This document shows, in pieces, positions 28,936 through 37,138 of a stretch of 64,000 nucleotides of DNA; the stretch's first letter is position 1, and every line of letters begins with the position of its first letter. The DNA comes from Lysobacterales bacterium. Lineage in GTDB: Bacteria > Pseudomonadota > Gammaproteobacteria > Xanthomonadales > Xanthomonadaceae. The stretch is from contig JAEKKX010000015.1 of NCBI GenBank assembly GCA_019510125.1, positions 40,054 through 104,053 of the forward strand. The letters are read 5' to 3'. Below the pieces are notes generated by a model. That model saw only the letters and a list, made by a program, of their open reading frames with translations, was not told where the DNA came from and did no database searches. The position numbers and the translations under genes were made by a program.

Positions 28936-29448
28936 TCAGTCCTCGTCCGGGTCGAAGCGCACGGCGGCGCGGACCTGGTCGCCGTCGAAGCCGCGCCTGG
29001 CCAGGAAATCGGCGGCCTTGCGCCGCTGGGCGAGGTCCTCCGCGCCACGCGGGAACCGGCGGCGGACGAGATCGCGGGCGTTCTCGGTCCAGTCGCCGTC
29101 GTAGGCGTCCATCGCGGCGGCGACCGCATCGCGGTCGAGGCCGTGGGTGCCCAGTTCGGCGCGGATCCGCACCGGGCCGTAACCGTTGTTCGCGCGGCTG
29201 CGGACCAGTTGTTCGGCGAAGCGGTCGTCGCTTTGCCAGCCTTCGGCGGTCATCCGCTCGACCGCCGCCTGCGCCGCGTCCTGCTCGACCCCGCGGGCGG
29301 CCAGCTTGCGCGCCAGCTCCTTGCGCGAATGCTCGCGCCGGACCAGCAGCCCCAGCGCGCGCTGCTGCGGCGTGGGTTCGGGGCGGCGGCGCTTGCGCGG
29401 CGCGGGGCTGTCGCCGTCGCCGTCGGGCGGTTCGATCTCGTCGCTCAT
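28936..29448 (-). CDS. recX: Regulatory protein RecX
   Basis: A 170-residue RecX, which binds RecA filaments and inhibits strand exchange. Three-helix repeats are visible: [23 protein letters not shown] (30-52), [25 protein letters not shown] (80-104) and the C-terminal [20 protein letters not shown] basic N-terminal extension ([11 protein letters not shown]) is present. In most relatives recA lies directly upstream; here a DUF1444 gene does. The 233-bp gap to alaS shows no clear gene. Confidence 0.93.
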   Translation of the reverse strand: MSDEIEPPDGDGDSPAPRKRRRPEPTPQQRALGLLVRREHSRKELARKLAARGVEQDAAQAAVERMTAEGWQSDDRFAEQLVRSRANNGYGPVRIRAELGTHGLDRDAVAAAMDAYDGDWTENARDLVRRRFPRGAEDLAQRRKAADFLARRGFDGDQVRAAVRFDPDED

Positions 29449-29471
29449 CCCGGGAGTGTAAGGCGGACCGC

Positions 29472-30311
29472 TCAGCGCGGCCGCCAGTCCTCGCCCTTGC
29501 GCACGAACAGCCGATCGGTCAGCGCATAGGTGGCTTCGACCCGCATCCGGGTCGCGAGGTCCTGCAACTGGGCGACGGCGTCGGCGTCGGCGCCGTCGGC
29601 GAACAGCAGCAGGTCGCGCGCAGGCACCGCCGCCACCATCGCCCCGCGGAGACGCTCGCCCTCGCGCGCCCACAGGTCGTCGAACAGCAGCAGCGAGGCC
29701 TCGTAGTTGCCGTCGGCGACGACCATGCCGAGCTTCTCGCCGCGCTGCACCTCGATCCCCGGCAGCAGCCCGCGCAGGTTGCGCACGGCCAGGGCGCGGA
29801 GTTCGGCGCGCTCGACGCCCAGTGTCTCGAGCATGCCGGGCGAGAGGTAGGCGATGTTGTGGGGCGTGTCGATGGCGTAGACCACGGCGAGGTGGTCGTT
29901 GAGCGGCTCGAACACCTTGGCCTGCGATTCGCCGCCCTGGGCGCGGACCGAAGCCTCGATCTCGTCGAGCCAGGCCCGGTCCTTGACGATCGGGATGATC
30001 GCCTCGCGGGTCGGCTCGAAGCCCCGGGTCGCATCGGCGAAGGAGCGCACGAAGCGCTCGATCATCTCCTCGCGCTCGGCCGGCGCCAGCCCGCGGTACA
30101 TCCGGTAGGCGTTCTCGAGGTAGATCCTGCCGCCGCCGTCGGGACCGGACGCGATTTCCAGTTCCAGTTCGCCGGCGACGCGGACCTGGGCGTCGGGAGC
30201 GGCGGCGCGGACCCGCCGGGCCATGTCCTCGCTGAAAGCGGCGGGTGCGAGGCCGGCATCTTCGCCACGCCCACCCCGCAACAGCGCGCGTACAGCCGAA
30301 AACAGACCCAT
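29472..30311 (-). CDS. DUF1444 (YtpQ-like) family protein
   Basis: A 279-residue cytoplasmic-looking protein of the DUF1444 family, with the pattern [45 protein letters not shown] and a C-terminal GDWRPR-like end (GEDWRPR). The function is unknown in all relatives. ATG 30311 ([11 protein letters not shown]) is chosen; a frame extension to 30353 has no support. It precedes recX by 23 bp, so it probably shares its transcript, and is divergent from the marR efflux operon across a 217-bp gap with no other gene. Confidence 0.82.
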   Translation of the reverse strand: MGLFSAVRALLRGGRGEDAGLAPAAFSEDMARRVRAAAPDAQVRVAGELELEIASGPDGGGRIYLENAYRMYRGLAPAEREEMIERFVRSFADATRGFEPTREAIIPIVKDRAWLDEIEASVRAQGGESQAKVFEPLNDHLAVVYAIDTPHNIAYLSPGMLETLGVERAELRALAVRNLRGLLPGIEVQRGEKLGMVVADGNYEASLLLFDDLWAREGERLRGAMVAAVPARDLLLFADGADADAVAQLQDLATRMRVEATYALTDRLFVRKGEDWRPR

Positions 30312-30491
30312 GACGCCGGCTCCAGCGGTGAAGACCTGTTCAGGATACGGCACGCAGGGCCGCCCACCGCGGCCCCGCCACCGCGCCCACCGCGCCCCCG
30401 GCGGCCATCCCGGCCGCGCTCCGGGCGGTCGCGGCCGGGACGATTGCGAATCGCCGGACGCATCGTTCTATTTGCACGAACAACATTTGCA

Positions 30492-30519
30492 TTGACAAAT
30501 ATTGTCCCGACGACAAAAT
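30492..30519 (+). promoter_or_regulatory. Promoter of the marR-efflux operon with overlapping dyads
   Basis: TTGACA (30492-30497), 16-bp spacer, CAAAAT (30514-30519), ATG at 30529. Two dyads overlap it: ATTTG-n6-CAAAT around the -35 box and TTGTC-ccgac-GACAA (30502-30516) between the boxes. This AT-rich island with inverted repeats is what a MarR autorepressor operator looks like. Confidence 0.65.
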
Positions 30520-30528
30520 CTGCGCCCC

Positions 30529-30996
30529 ATGAACACCCCTTGCCCCGCCTCCCGTCCCTCCTCGTCCGAAGCCGGCACCCAGCTCGGCCTGCTGTTCCGG
30601 CAGGTCCGCGATGCGATGTGGGCGCGGATGGAACGCGAGCTGGCCGGCGCCGGCCACAGCCTCACCTTCAGCCAGTTCGTGACCCTCAAGCGCCTCGCCC
30701 ACGGCGAGGCCAGCGCCTCCGAACTGGCGCGCAAGGCCGAACTGAACCCGGGCGCGATGACCCGGCTGCTCGACCGGCTGGAGGAGCGCGGCCTCACCGT
30801 CCGCGTCGCCGACCCGGCCGACCGCCGCGCGCTGCTGGTCAGCCTGACCGAGGCCGGGTGGACGATGTGGGCGGACATCGACCAGTGCGGGGCGCGGGTC
30901 CGCAGCCGCGCCTTCGAAGGCCTCTCCGACGCCGAACAGGACGCCCTCGTCCGCCTGCTGCGGCAGGTCCGCGACAACCTCACCCGTGAAGACTGA
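30529..30996 (+). CDS. MarR-family transcriptional regulator
   Basis: A 155-residue winged-helix repressor: LTFSQFVTLKRLAHGEASASELARK...NPGAMTRLLDRLEERGLTVRVADPADRRALLVSLTEAG covers the recognition helix and the wing (DRR motif). Dimerisation helices lie at both ends. It starts a four-gene operon (outer-membrane factor, membrane fusion protein and DHA2 permease follow at 1-33 bp spacing or overlap), so by analogy with EmrR/MprA it should repress the operon and release DNA on binding an amphipathic drug. A TTG start at 30502 would add nine residues but lies inside the promoter. Confidence 0.92.
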   Translation: MNTPCPASRPSSSEAGTQLGLLFRQVRDAMWARMERELAGAGHSLTFSQFVTLKRLAHGEASASELARKAELNPGAMTRLLDRLEERGLTVRVADPADRRALLVSLTEAGWTMWADIDQCGARVRSRAFEGLSDAEQDALVRLLRQVRDNLTRED

Positions 30997-30997
30997 C

Positions 30998-32461
30998 ATG
31001 CGCCCTCTCCCCCCTCCCCGCTTCGTCCGGCCGCTGTCCGCCGCGCTCGCACTGGCCCTGCTCGCCGGCTGCGCCAGCACGCATGGCCTGGCGCCGGCCT
31101 CATCGCCGCGCGACCCCGATGCGCTGACCGCCACCGAGACGTTCTCGGGAACCCTCTCGCCGGCGGCGTGGCCGTCGCCGCAGTGGTGGCGCGCCTGGAA
31201 CGATCCGCAGCTCGACGCGCTGATGACCGAGGCCCTCGCCGGCACGCCGTCGCTCGCGGCAGCGGACGCCCGCGTGCGCAAGGCGGCGGCGCAGGCCGAG
31301 CTGACCGATGCCGCGCGGCAGCCGTCCACGACCGGCTCGGTGCGCTATTCCGGGGCCTATCTGCCCGAATCGCTGGTGCCGGCGCCCTTCGGCGGCGAGT
31401 ACAAGGGCGTCGAACTGGGCATGGTCCAGTTCGCCTACGCGCCCGACCTGTGGGGCGGCCAGCGCGCGCGCTGGGAAGCCGCGGTCGACCTCGCCCGCGC
31501 CGCCGAAATCGATGCGCAGCAGGCGCGGTTGCTGCTGTCGGCGAACATCGCCCGCGCCTACGTCGGCCTGGCCCAGGCGTTCGATGCGAAGGCGGTGGCC
31601 GAAAGCGAAGCCGCCCGCGCCTCGCGCCAGCTCGAACTCGCCCGCAGCCGCGCCCGCGCCGGGCTCGACAACGCCCTGCAGACCCGCCAGTCCGAAGGCG
31701 CCGTCGCCGCCGCCACGCAGCAGGCGCAGGCCGCGCAGCAGCGGATCGACGCGCTGCGCAACGCGCTGGCCGCGCTGCTCGGCCAGGGGCCGGACCGCGG
31801 CCTGTCGATCGCGGCCCCGGCGCTGCTGGAGACCGATGCCCCGGCCCTGCCCTCGGCGCTGCCGAGCGAACTGCTGGGCCATCGTCCCGACGTGGTCGCC
31901 GCGCGCTGGCGCGTCGAAGCGGCGTCGCGCGGCATCGACGCGAGCAAGGCCGAGTTCTATCCCAGCGTGAACCTCTCGGCGATGGTCGGCCTGGCCGCGG
32001 GCAAGCTGTCGGACCTGTTCACCCGCGATGCCGCCTTCGGCACCGGCGGCCCGGCGATCAGCCTGCCGATCTTCAACGGCCGCCGCCTGCGCGGCCAGCT
32101 CGCGACCAGCGACGCCGACTACGACCTCGCCGTCGCGCAGTACGACCAGAGCCTGGTCGGCGCGCTGCGCGAAGTCGCCGATGCGCTGCAGGGCGCGCGC
32201 GCGCTGGACACCCAGCTCGCCGCGCTCGCCGACGCCCGCGAAGCCGCGCGCAAGGCTCGCGCGCTGGCCGAGACCCGGCAGCGCGCCGGGCTCGGCACCC
32301 GCCTCGATGTCCTCGCCGCGCAGAAGCCGGTGCTGCAACTGGATGCGCAGATCGCCGCGCTGCGCGCCGAACGCCGCAACGCCGCCGCCGACCTCGCCGT
32401 CGCCCTCGGCGGCGGCGCCACCCCCTCCTCTCCCGATTCGTCTTCCCGGACCGCCCCATGA
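30998..32461 (+). CDS. Outer-membrane factor lipoprotein of a tripartite efflux pump (NodT/TolC family)
   Basis: A 487-residue protein with lipobox LLAGC near residue 25 and two outer-membrane-efflux repeats (about 60-260 and 270-475) rich in Ala/Leu/Gln coiled-coil helices. It has QWWRAWNDPQLDALM at the start, LPSELLGHRPDVVAARWRVE in the middle and GLGTRLDVLAAQ near the end, all hallmarks of the NodT subclass. It forms the trimeric channel through the outer membrane. ATG 30998 sits 1 bp after the marR stop; a GTG at 30986 would overlap marR. The stop overlaps the emrA-like start (ATGA). Confidence 0.93.
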   Translation: MRPLPPPRFVRPLSAALALALLAGCASTHGLAPASSPRDPDALTATETFSGTLSPAAWPSPQWWRAWNDPQLDALMTEALAGTPSLAAADARVRKAAAQAELTDAARQPSTTGSVRYSGAYLPESLVPAPFGGEYKGVELGMVQFAYAPDLWGGQRARWEAAVDLARAAEIDAQQARLLLSANIARAYVGLAQAFDAKAVAESEAARASRQLELARSRARAGLDNALQTRQSEGAVAAATQQAQAAQQRIDALRNALAALLGQGPDRGLSIAAPALLETDAPALPSALPSELLGHRPDVVAARWRVEAASRGIDASKAEFYPSVNLSAMVGLAAGKLSDLFTRDAAFGTGGPAISLPIFNGRRLRGQLATSDADYDLAVAQYDQSLVGALREVADALQGARALDTQLAALADAREAARKARALAETRQRAGLGTRLDVLAAQKPVLQLDAQIAALRAERRNAAADLAVALGGGATPSSPDSSSRTAP

Positions 32462-33636
32462 CCACCGAAACCACGCCCGCTCCCGCACCGGCCGCGCCGA
32501 AGAACGGCAAGCGGCGCCGGGCCCTGACGATCCTCGCCGCCATCGTCGTCGCCGGCGGCGTCGGCTTCCTCGCCTGGCACCTGCTGGTCGGCCGCTGGCA
32601 CGAAGCCACCGACGACGCCTACGTGCAGGGCAACATCGTCGCGATCGCGCCGCAGACCGTCGGCACGGTCGTCGCCATCGGCGCCGACGACGGCGACCGC
32701 GTGCTCGCCGGCCAGGTGCTGGTGAAGCTCGATCCCAACGACGCCGAAGTCGCCTACGAACAGGCGGTCGCGAACCTCGCCGGCACCGTCCGCCAGGTCC
32801 GCGGCCTGTTCAACGCGGTGCAGGCCGGCGAGGCCGATCTCCAGGCGCGCGAAGTCGCGGTCAGGCAGGCCCGCGCCGACGTCGCGCGGCGCACCGGCCT
32901 GGTCGGCGAAGGCGCGGTGTCCGCCGAGGAACTGGCGCATGCGAAGGCGCAGCTCGAAGCGGCCGAAGCCGCGCTGTCATCCACCCGCGGCCAGTTGTCG
33001 CGCAACCGCGCGCTGGTCGACGACACCACGCTGGCGAAGCAGCCGCAGGTGCTGGCCGCGGCCGCGCAACTGCGCCAGGCCTACCTCAACCTGCAGCGCG
33101 GCGAGATCGTCTCGCCGATCGCCGGCTACGTCGCCCGCCGCAGCGTGCAGCTCGGCCAGCGCGTGCAGCCGGGCACCACGCTGATGACGGTGGTGCCGCT
33201 GGAGCAGGTGTGGGTGGAGGCGAACTTCAAGGAGACCCAGTTGGCGAAGATGCGCCTCGGCCAGCCGGTGGAACTGACCTCCGACCTGTACGGCGGCGAC
33301 GTCACCTACACCGGCAAGCTGTCGAGCATCGGCCTGGGCACCGGCAGCGCGTTCGCCCTGCTGCCGGCGCAGAACGCCAGCGGCAACTGGATCAAGATCG
33401 TGCAGCGCGTGCCGGTGCGGATCGCGCTGGATCCGAAGCAGCTCGCCGAGCACCCGCTGCGGATCGGCATGAGCATGTCCGCCGACGTGTCGCTGCGCGA
33501 GGCCGGCAACGGCGTGCTGCCGGCGACGCCGAGCCAGGCGCCGGGCCTGCGCACCGAGGCCTATGCGAAGCAACTGGCCGACGCCGACGCGCTGATCGCG
33601 AAGATCGTGCGCGAGAACCTCGCCGGCGGCCGCTGA
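32458..33636 (+). CDS. EmrA-like membrane fusion protein
   Basis: A 392-residue HlyD-family periplasmic adaptor: one N-terminal membrane helix (about 22-42), TDDAYVQGNIVAIAPQ (the EmrA start of the lipoyl half-domain), a coiled-coil hairpin (100-205), IVSPIAGYVARRSVQLGQRV closing the lipoyl domain, and a beta-barrel with VEANFKETQLAKMRLGQPV. It links the DHA2 permease to the outer-membrane factor. Its start codon overlaps the preceding stop. Its substrate class in E. coli is hydrophobic uncouplers and antibiotics; here it is unknown. Confidence 0.94.
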   Translation: MTTETTPAPAPAAPKNGKRRRALTILAAIVVAGGVGFLAWHLLVGRWHEATDDAYVQGNIVAIAPQTVGTVVAIGADDGDRVLAGQVLVKLDPNDAEVAYEQAVANLAGTVRQVRGLFNAVQAGEADLQAREVAVRQARADVARRTGLVGEGAVSAEELAHAKAQLEAAEAALSSTRGQLSRNRALVDDTTLAKQPQVLAAAAQLRQAYLNLQRGEIVSPIAGYVARRSVQLGQRVQPGTTLMTVVPLEQVWVEANFKETQLAKMRLGQPVELTSDLYGGDVTYTGKLSSIGLGTGSAFALLPAQNASGNWIKIVQRVPVRIALDPKQLAEHPLRIGMSMSADVSLREAGNGVLPATPSQAPGLRTEAYAKQLADADALIAKIVRENLAGGR

Positions 33637-33669
33637 GCGCCGCCGCAACCGCCCGATGAGGTCGTCGCC

Positions 33670-35253
33670 ATGAGCGCCACCACCGCCGACGCCGGCGCAG
33701 CCCCCGCCGCACCGGCGCCCGCCGCCGCCGGCCCCTTCCGCCCCGCGAACGTGCCGCTGACCACCGTCGGCCTCGCGCTGGCGTCGTTCATGCAGGTGCT
33801 CGACACCACGATCGCCAACGTCTCGCTGCCGACCATCTCCGGCAACCTCGGCGGCAGCGCCAACCAGGCGACCTGGGTGATCACCTCGTTCGCGGTGAGC
33901 AACGCCATCGCACTGCCGCTGACCGGCTGGCTCACCCGCCACTTCGGCGAGCGCAAGCTGTTCATGTGGTCGACGCTGGCCTTCGTGATCGCGTCGTTCC
34001 TGTGCGGCATCGCCGAGAGCATGGGCATGCTGGTCGCGGCGCGCGCGCTGCAGGGCTTCGTCGCCGGGCCGATGTACCCGGTGACCCAGGCGCTGCTGCT
34101 GTCGATCTATCCGCCGCACAAGCGCGGGCAGGCGATCGCGCTGCTGGCGATGGTGACGGTGGTCGCGCCGATCGCCGGCCCGATCCTCGGCGGCTGGATC
34201 ACCGACAACTACAGTTGGGAATGGATCTTCTTCATCAACATCCCCATCGGCATCTTCGCCAGTTTCACCGTCGGCAGGCAGCTCAAGGGCCGGCCGGAGC
34301 GGCTGGAGAAGCCGAAGATGGACTACATCGGCCTCGCCACGCTGGTGCTGGGCGTGGGCGCGCTGCAGATCCTGCTCGACCTGGGCAACGACGAGGACTG
34401 GTTCCACTCGAGCACCATCGTCATCCTGGCGATCGTGTCCGCGATCTCGCTGGCGGTGTTCGTGATCTGGGAACTGACCGACCGCGACCCGATCGTCAAC
34501 CTGCGCCTGTTCCGCCACCGCAACTTCAGCGCCGGCACCGCGGCGATGGTGGTGGCCTACGCGGCCTTCTTCAGCGTCGGCATCCTGGTGCCGCTGTGGC
34601 TGCAGCGCAACCTCGGCTACACCGCGATCTGGGCCGGCTTCGCGAGCGCGCCGATCGGCATCCTGCCGGTGCTGCTGACGCCGTTCGTGGGCAAGTACGC
34701 CAACCGCTTCGACCTGCGCATCCTCGCCAGCGTCGCGTTCGTGGCGATGTCGCTGACCAGCTTCGCGCGCTCGGACTTCAACCTCGACGTCGATTTCCGC
34801 ACGGTGGCGCTGGTGCAGTTGTTCCAGGGCCTGGGCGTGGCGCTGTTCTTCATGCCGGTGCTGACGATCCTGCTGTCCGACCTCGAACCGCACGAGATCG
34901 CCGCGGGCTCGGGCCTGGCGACGTTCATGCGCACCCTGGGCGGCAGCTTCGCGGCGTCGCTGACCACCTACGCGTGGACCAGCCGCAGCGCGGTCCACCA
35001 TGCGCAATTGGCCGACGCGGTGTCCACCACCGACCCGGCGACGATGGCGCAGGTCGCGGCGATGGGCGGCGGCAACCTCCAGCGCGGTGCGGCGGTGCTG
35101 GAGCGGATGATCGGAAACCAGGCGGCCCAGATCGGCTTCAACGAGATCTTCCACCTGCTCGGGATCATCTTCCTGTCGGTGATCCTGTTCGTGTGGCTGG
35201 CGAAGCCGCCGTTCTCGGCGAAGGCGGGGCCGGCCGCGGCCGGCGGGCACTGA
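33670..35253 (+). CDS. EmrB/QacA-type DHA2 MFS efflux permease
   Basis: A 527-residue inner-membrane antiporter with 14 predicted membrane helices. The family motifs are LDTTIANVSLPTISGNLGG in the first helix, WVITSFAVSNAIALPLTGWL, and GxLaxxxxR-type segments. It is the proton-driven pump of the EmrAB-TolC-like complex encoded by this operon. Its stop lies 3 bp from the stop of the convergent radA gene, with no terminator hairpin in between. Confidence 0.95.
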   Translation: MSATTADAGAAPAAPAPAAAGPFRPANVPLTTVGLALASFMQVLDTTIANVSLPTISGNLGGSANQATWVITSFAVSNAIALPLTGWLTRHFGERKLFMWSTLAFVIASFLCGIAESMGMLVAARALQGFVAGPMYPVTQALLLSIYPPHKRGQAIALLAMVTVVAPIAGPILGGWITDNYSWEWIFFINIPIGIFASFTVGRQLKGRPERLEKPKMDYIGLATLVLGVGALQILLDLGNDEDWFHSSTIVILAIVSAISLAVFVIWELTDRDPIVNLRLFRHRNFSAGTAAMVVAYAAFFSVGILVPLWLQRNLGYTAIWAGFASAPIGILPVLLTPFVGKYANRFDLRILASVAFVAMSLTSFARSDFNLDVDFRTVALVQLFQGLGVALFFMPVLTILLSDLEPHEIAAGSGLATFMRTLGGSFAASLTTYAWTSRSAVHHAQLADAVSTTDPATMAQVAAMGGGNLQRGAAVLERMIGNQAAQIGFNEIFHLLGIIFLSVILFVWLAKPPFSAKAGPAAAGGH

Positions 35254-35256
35254 CGC

Positions 35257-36660
35257 TCAGCGCTCGGCCGCCGCCTCCAGCGCGTCGGCCAGCCGCTCCA
35301 CGGCGATCACCTCCATGCCCTTGTAGGCGCCGGCGCGCGGCGCGTTGGCCTTGGGCACGATCGCACGCTTGAACCCGTGGGTCGCGGCTTCCTTCAGCCG
35401 CTCCTCGCCGTTGGGCACCGGGCGGATCTCGCCCGACAGCCCGACCTCGCCGAACGCGATCGTCTTCTCCGGCAGCGGCCGGTCGCGCAGCGACGACAGC
35501 ACCGCCAGCAGCACCGGCAGGTCGGCCGCGGTTTCCTGCACGCGGATGCCGCCGACCACGTTCACGAACACGTCCTGGTCGCCGACCATGATCCCGCCGT
35601 GGCGATGCAGCACCGCCAGCAGCATCGCGAGCCGGTTCTGTTCGAGTCCGACCGCGACCCGGCGCGGATTCGACAGCGGCGAGGCGTCGACCAGCGCCTG
35701 CACCTCGACCAGCAGCGGCCGCGTGCCCTCGCGTGTGACCATCACGCAACTGCCCGGCTGGTGGCCGCTGCCGGAAAGGAAGATCGCCGACGGGTTCGGC
35801 ACCTCGCGCAGGCCCTTGTCGCCCATCGCGAACACGCCCAGCTCGTTGACCGCGCCGAAGCGGTTCTTGAACGCGCGCAGCACCCGGAAACGGCTGCCGC
35901 CGTCGCCCTCGAAATACAGCACCGCATCGACCATGTGCTCGAGCACGCGCGGGCCGGCGATGCCGCCCTCCTTGGTGACGTGGCCGACGAGGAAGATCGC
36001 GGTGCCGGTCTCCTTCGCGTAGCGCACCAGGCGCGCGGCGCTCTCGCGGACCTGGCTGACCGAGCCGGGCGCGGCGGTCAGCGTCTCGGTCCACAGCGTC
36101 TGCACCGAGTCGGCGACCAGCAGTTTCGGCCGCATCGTCGCGGCCTGTTCGAGGATGCGCTCGACGCCGGTCTCGGCCAGCGCGCTGAGGCCGTCGAGCG
36201 GCAACCCGAGCCGCGCGGCGCGGCCGGCGACCTGCGCCAGCGACTCCTCGCCGGTGACGTACAACGCCGGCAATCGCCCAGCCATGCTCGCCAGCGCCTG
36301 CAGCAGCAGCGTCGACTTGCCGATGCCCGGATCGCCGCCGATCAGCACCACCGCGCCCTCGACGAGACCGCCGCCGAGCACCCGGTCGAACTCGCCGATG
36401 CCGGTCGTGGTGCGCTGATCCTCGTGCTGCAGCACGTCCCGCAGCGCGGTGATCTTCGGCGGCTCGACCTGCCCGGCCCAACTACCGCGGCGCGCGGCCA
36501 CCGGCGCGCTCGCCGCGGTTTCCAGCACGATCTGGCTGAGCGTGTTCCAGGCGCCGCATTCGCCGCACTGTCCCTGCCACTTGCCGTGCTCGGCGCCGCA
36601 CTCGGCGCAGACGTAGGCGGTGCGCGACTTCGCGGCAGGCTTGCCGGGGGCTTTGCTCAC
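35257..36660 (-). CDS. radA: DNA repair protein RadA/Sms
   Basis: A 467-residue RecA-like branch-migration ATPase. A zinc finger (YVCAECGAEHGKWQGQCGECGAW-type, two CxxC pairs) is followed by Walker A GGDPGIGKSTLL, the RadA-specific FKNRFGAVNE and a C-terminal Lon-like domain with GGIRVQETAADLPVLLAV. GTG at 36660 (SKAPGKPAAKS...) is preferred because it has a GGAA 6 nt upstream and fits the family N-terminus; another GTG at 36684 adds eight residues. It converges on the efflux operon with a 3-bp gap. Confidence 0.95.
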   Translation of the reverse strand: MSKAPGKPAAKSRTAYVCAECGAEHGKWQGQCGECGAWNTLSQIVLETAASAPVAARRGSWAGQVEPPKITALRDVLQHEDQRTTTGIGEFDRVLGGGLVEGAVVLIGGDPGIGKSTLLLQALASMAGRLPALYVTGEESLAQVAGRAARLGLPLDGLSALAETGVERILEQAATMRPKLLVADSVQTLWTETLTAAPGSVSQVRESAARLVRYAKETGTAIFLVGHVTKEGGIAGPRVLEHMVDAVLYFEGDGGSRFRVLRAFKNRFGAVNELGVFAMGDKGLREVPNPSAIFLSGSGHQPGSCVMVTREGTRPLLVEVQALVDASPLSNPRRVAVGLEQNRLAMLLAVLHRHGGIMVGDQDVFVNVVGGIRVQETAADLPVLLAVLSSLRDRPLPEKTIAFGEVGLSGEIRPVPNGEERLKEAATHGFKRAIVPKANAPRAGAYKGMEVIAVERLADALEAAAER

Positions 36661-36749
36661 GTGCGATTCCGGGGAAGGCGGCACACTACTGTAGCCGGCG
36701 ACGGTCGCATGCGGCGAGACGCGAGCCGGGAATCGGCGCCGCTTGCCGG

Positions 36750-36840
36750 CACCCCGTCATCCTCGCGAACGCGAGGACCCAACCCTCACCGCCAATCACC
36801 TTGGGTCCCCGCCTGCGCGGGGATGACGGCAAAAAAAAGT
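36750..36840 (+). repeat. Two-hairpin intergenic repeat, copy 1
   Basis: About 91 bp bounded by cgtcat...atgacgg. It contains hairpin cctcgcg-aa-cgcgagg, then acccaa, a 20-bp centre, ttgggt, and hairpin ccccgc-ctgc-gcgggg, followed by an A8 run. The whole unit is an imperfect palindrome and closely matches copy 2. Confidence 0.88.
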
Positions 36841-36902
36841 GGCGACACCGCACTCTCATTTCATCCCATCCCTCGCCCCACCCCTCGTCCCATCATCCCC
36901 AA

Positions 36903-36994
36903 CACCCCGTCATCCTCGCGAATGCGAGGACCCAACCCTCACCGCCGATCACGCTCGGGTCCCCGCCTGCGCGGGGACGACGGCAAAAAAAAGT
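36903..36994 (+). repeat. Two-hairpin intergenic repeat, copy 2
   Basis: Direct repeat of copy 1 with about six substitutions over 92 bp (for example gaacgcg to gaatgcg, ccaatcacct to ccgatcacgc), the same A8 run and the same flanking caccccgtcat. The substitutions fall mainly in loops and centre, leaving both hairpins intact. Confidence 0.88.
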
Positions 36995-37138
36995 CACTCG
37001 CACGCCCGCGCTAAAAAGGATTCCAGGCCTTCCCCGAAGCGCACGACAACCCAGCGTCGCGAATCCGAAGACCACCCCGGCGCACAACACGTCCCGACCC
37101 GGAAGTCGAACCGCGATCAACCACGCGCCTGCCGCCTC

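Larger units (their letters stand above)
36661..37138. other. 478-bp intergenic region dominated by a duplicated repeat
   Basis: No coding region is supported between radA and the fatty-acid-hydroxylase gene. The stretch holds two copies of a ~91-bp two-hairpin repeat (36750-36840, 36903-36994) separated by a C/T-rich 62-bp spacer, then an unremarkable segment 36995-37138. Confidence 0.8.

Noticed and set aside
36750..36994. CRISPR-like repeat-spacer array
   Set aside because: There are only two 91-bp palindromic units with a 62-bp low-complexity spacer and no cas genes; it is an intergenic palindromic repeat.
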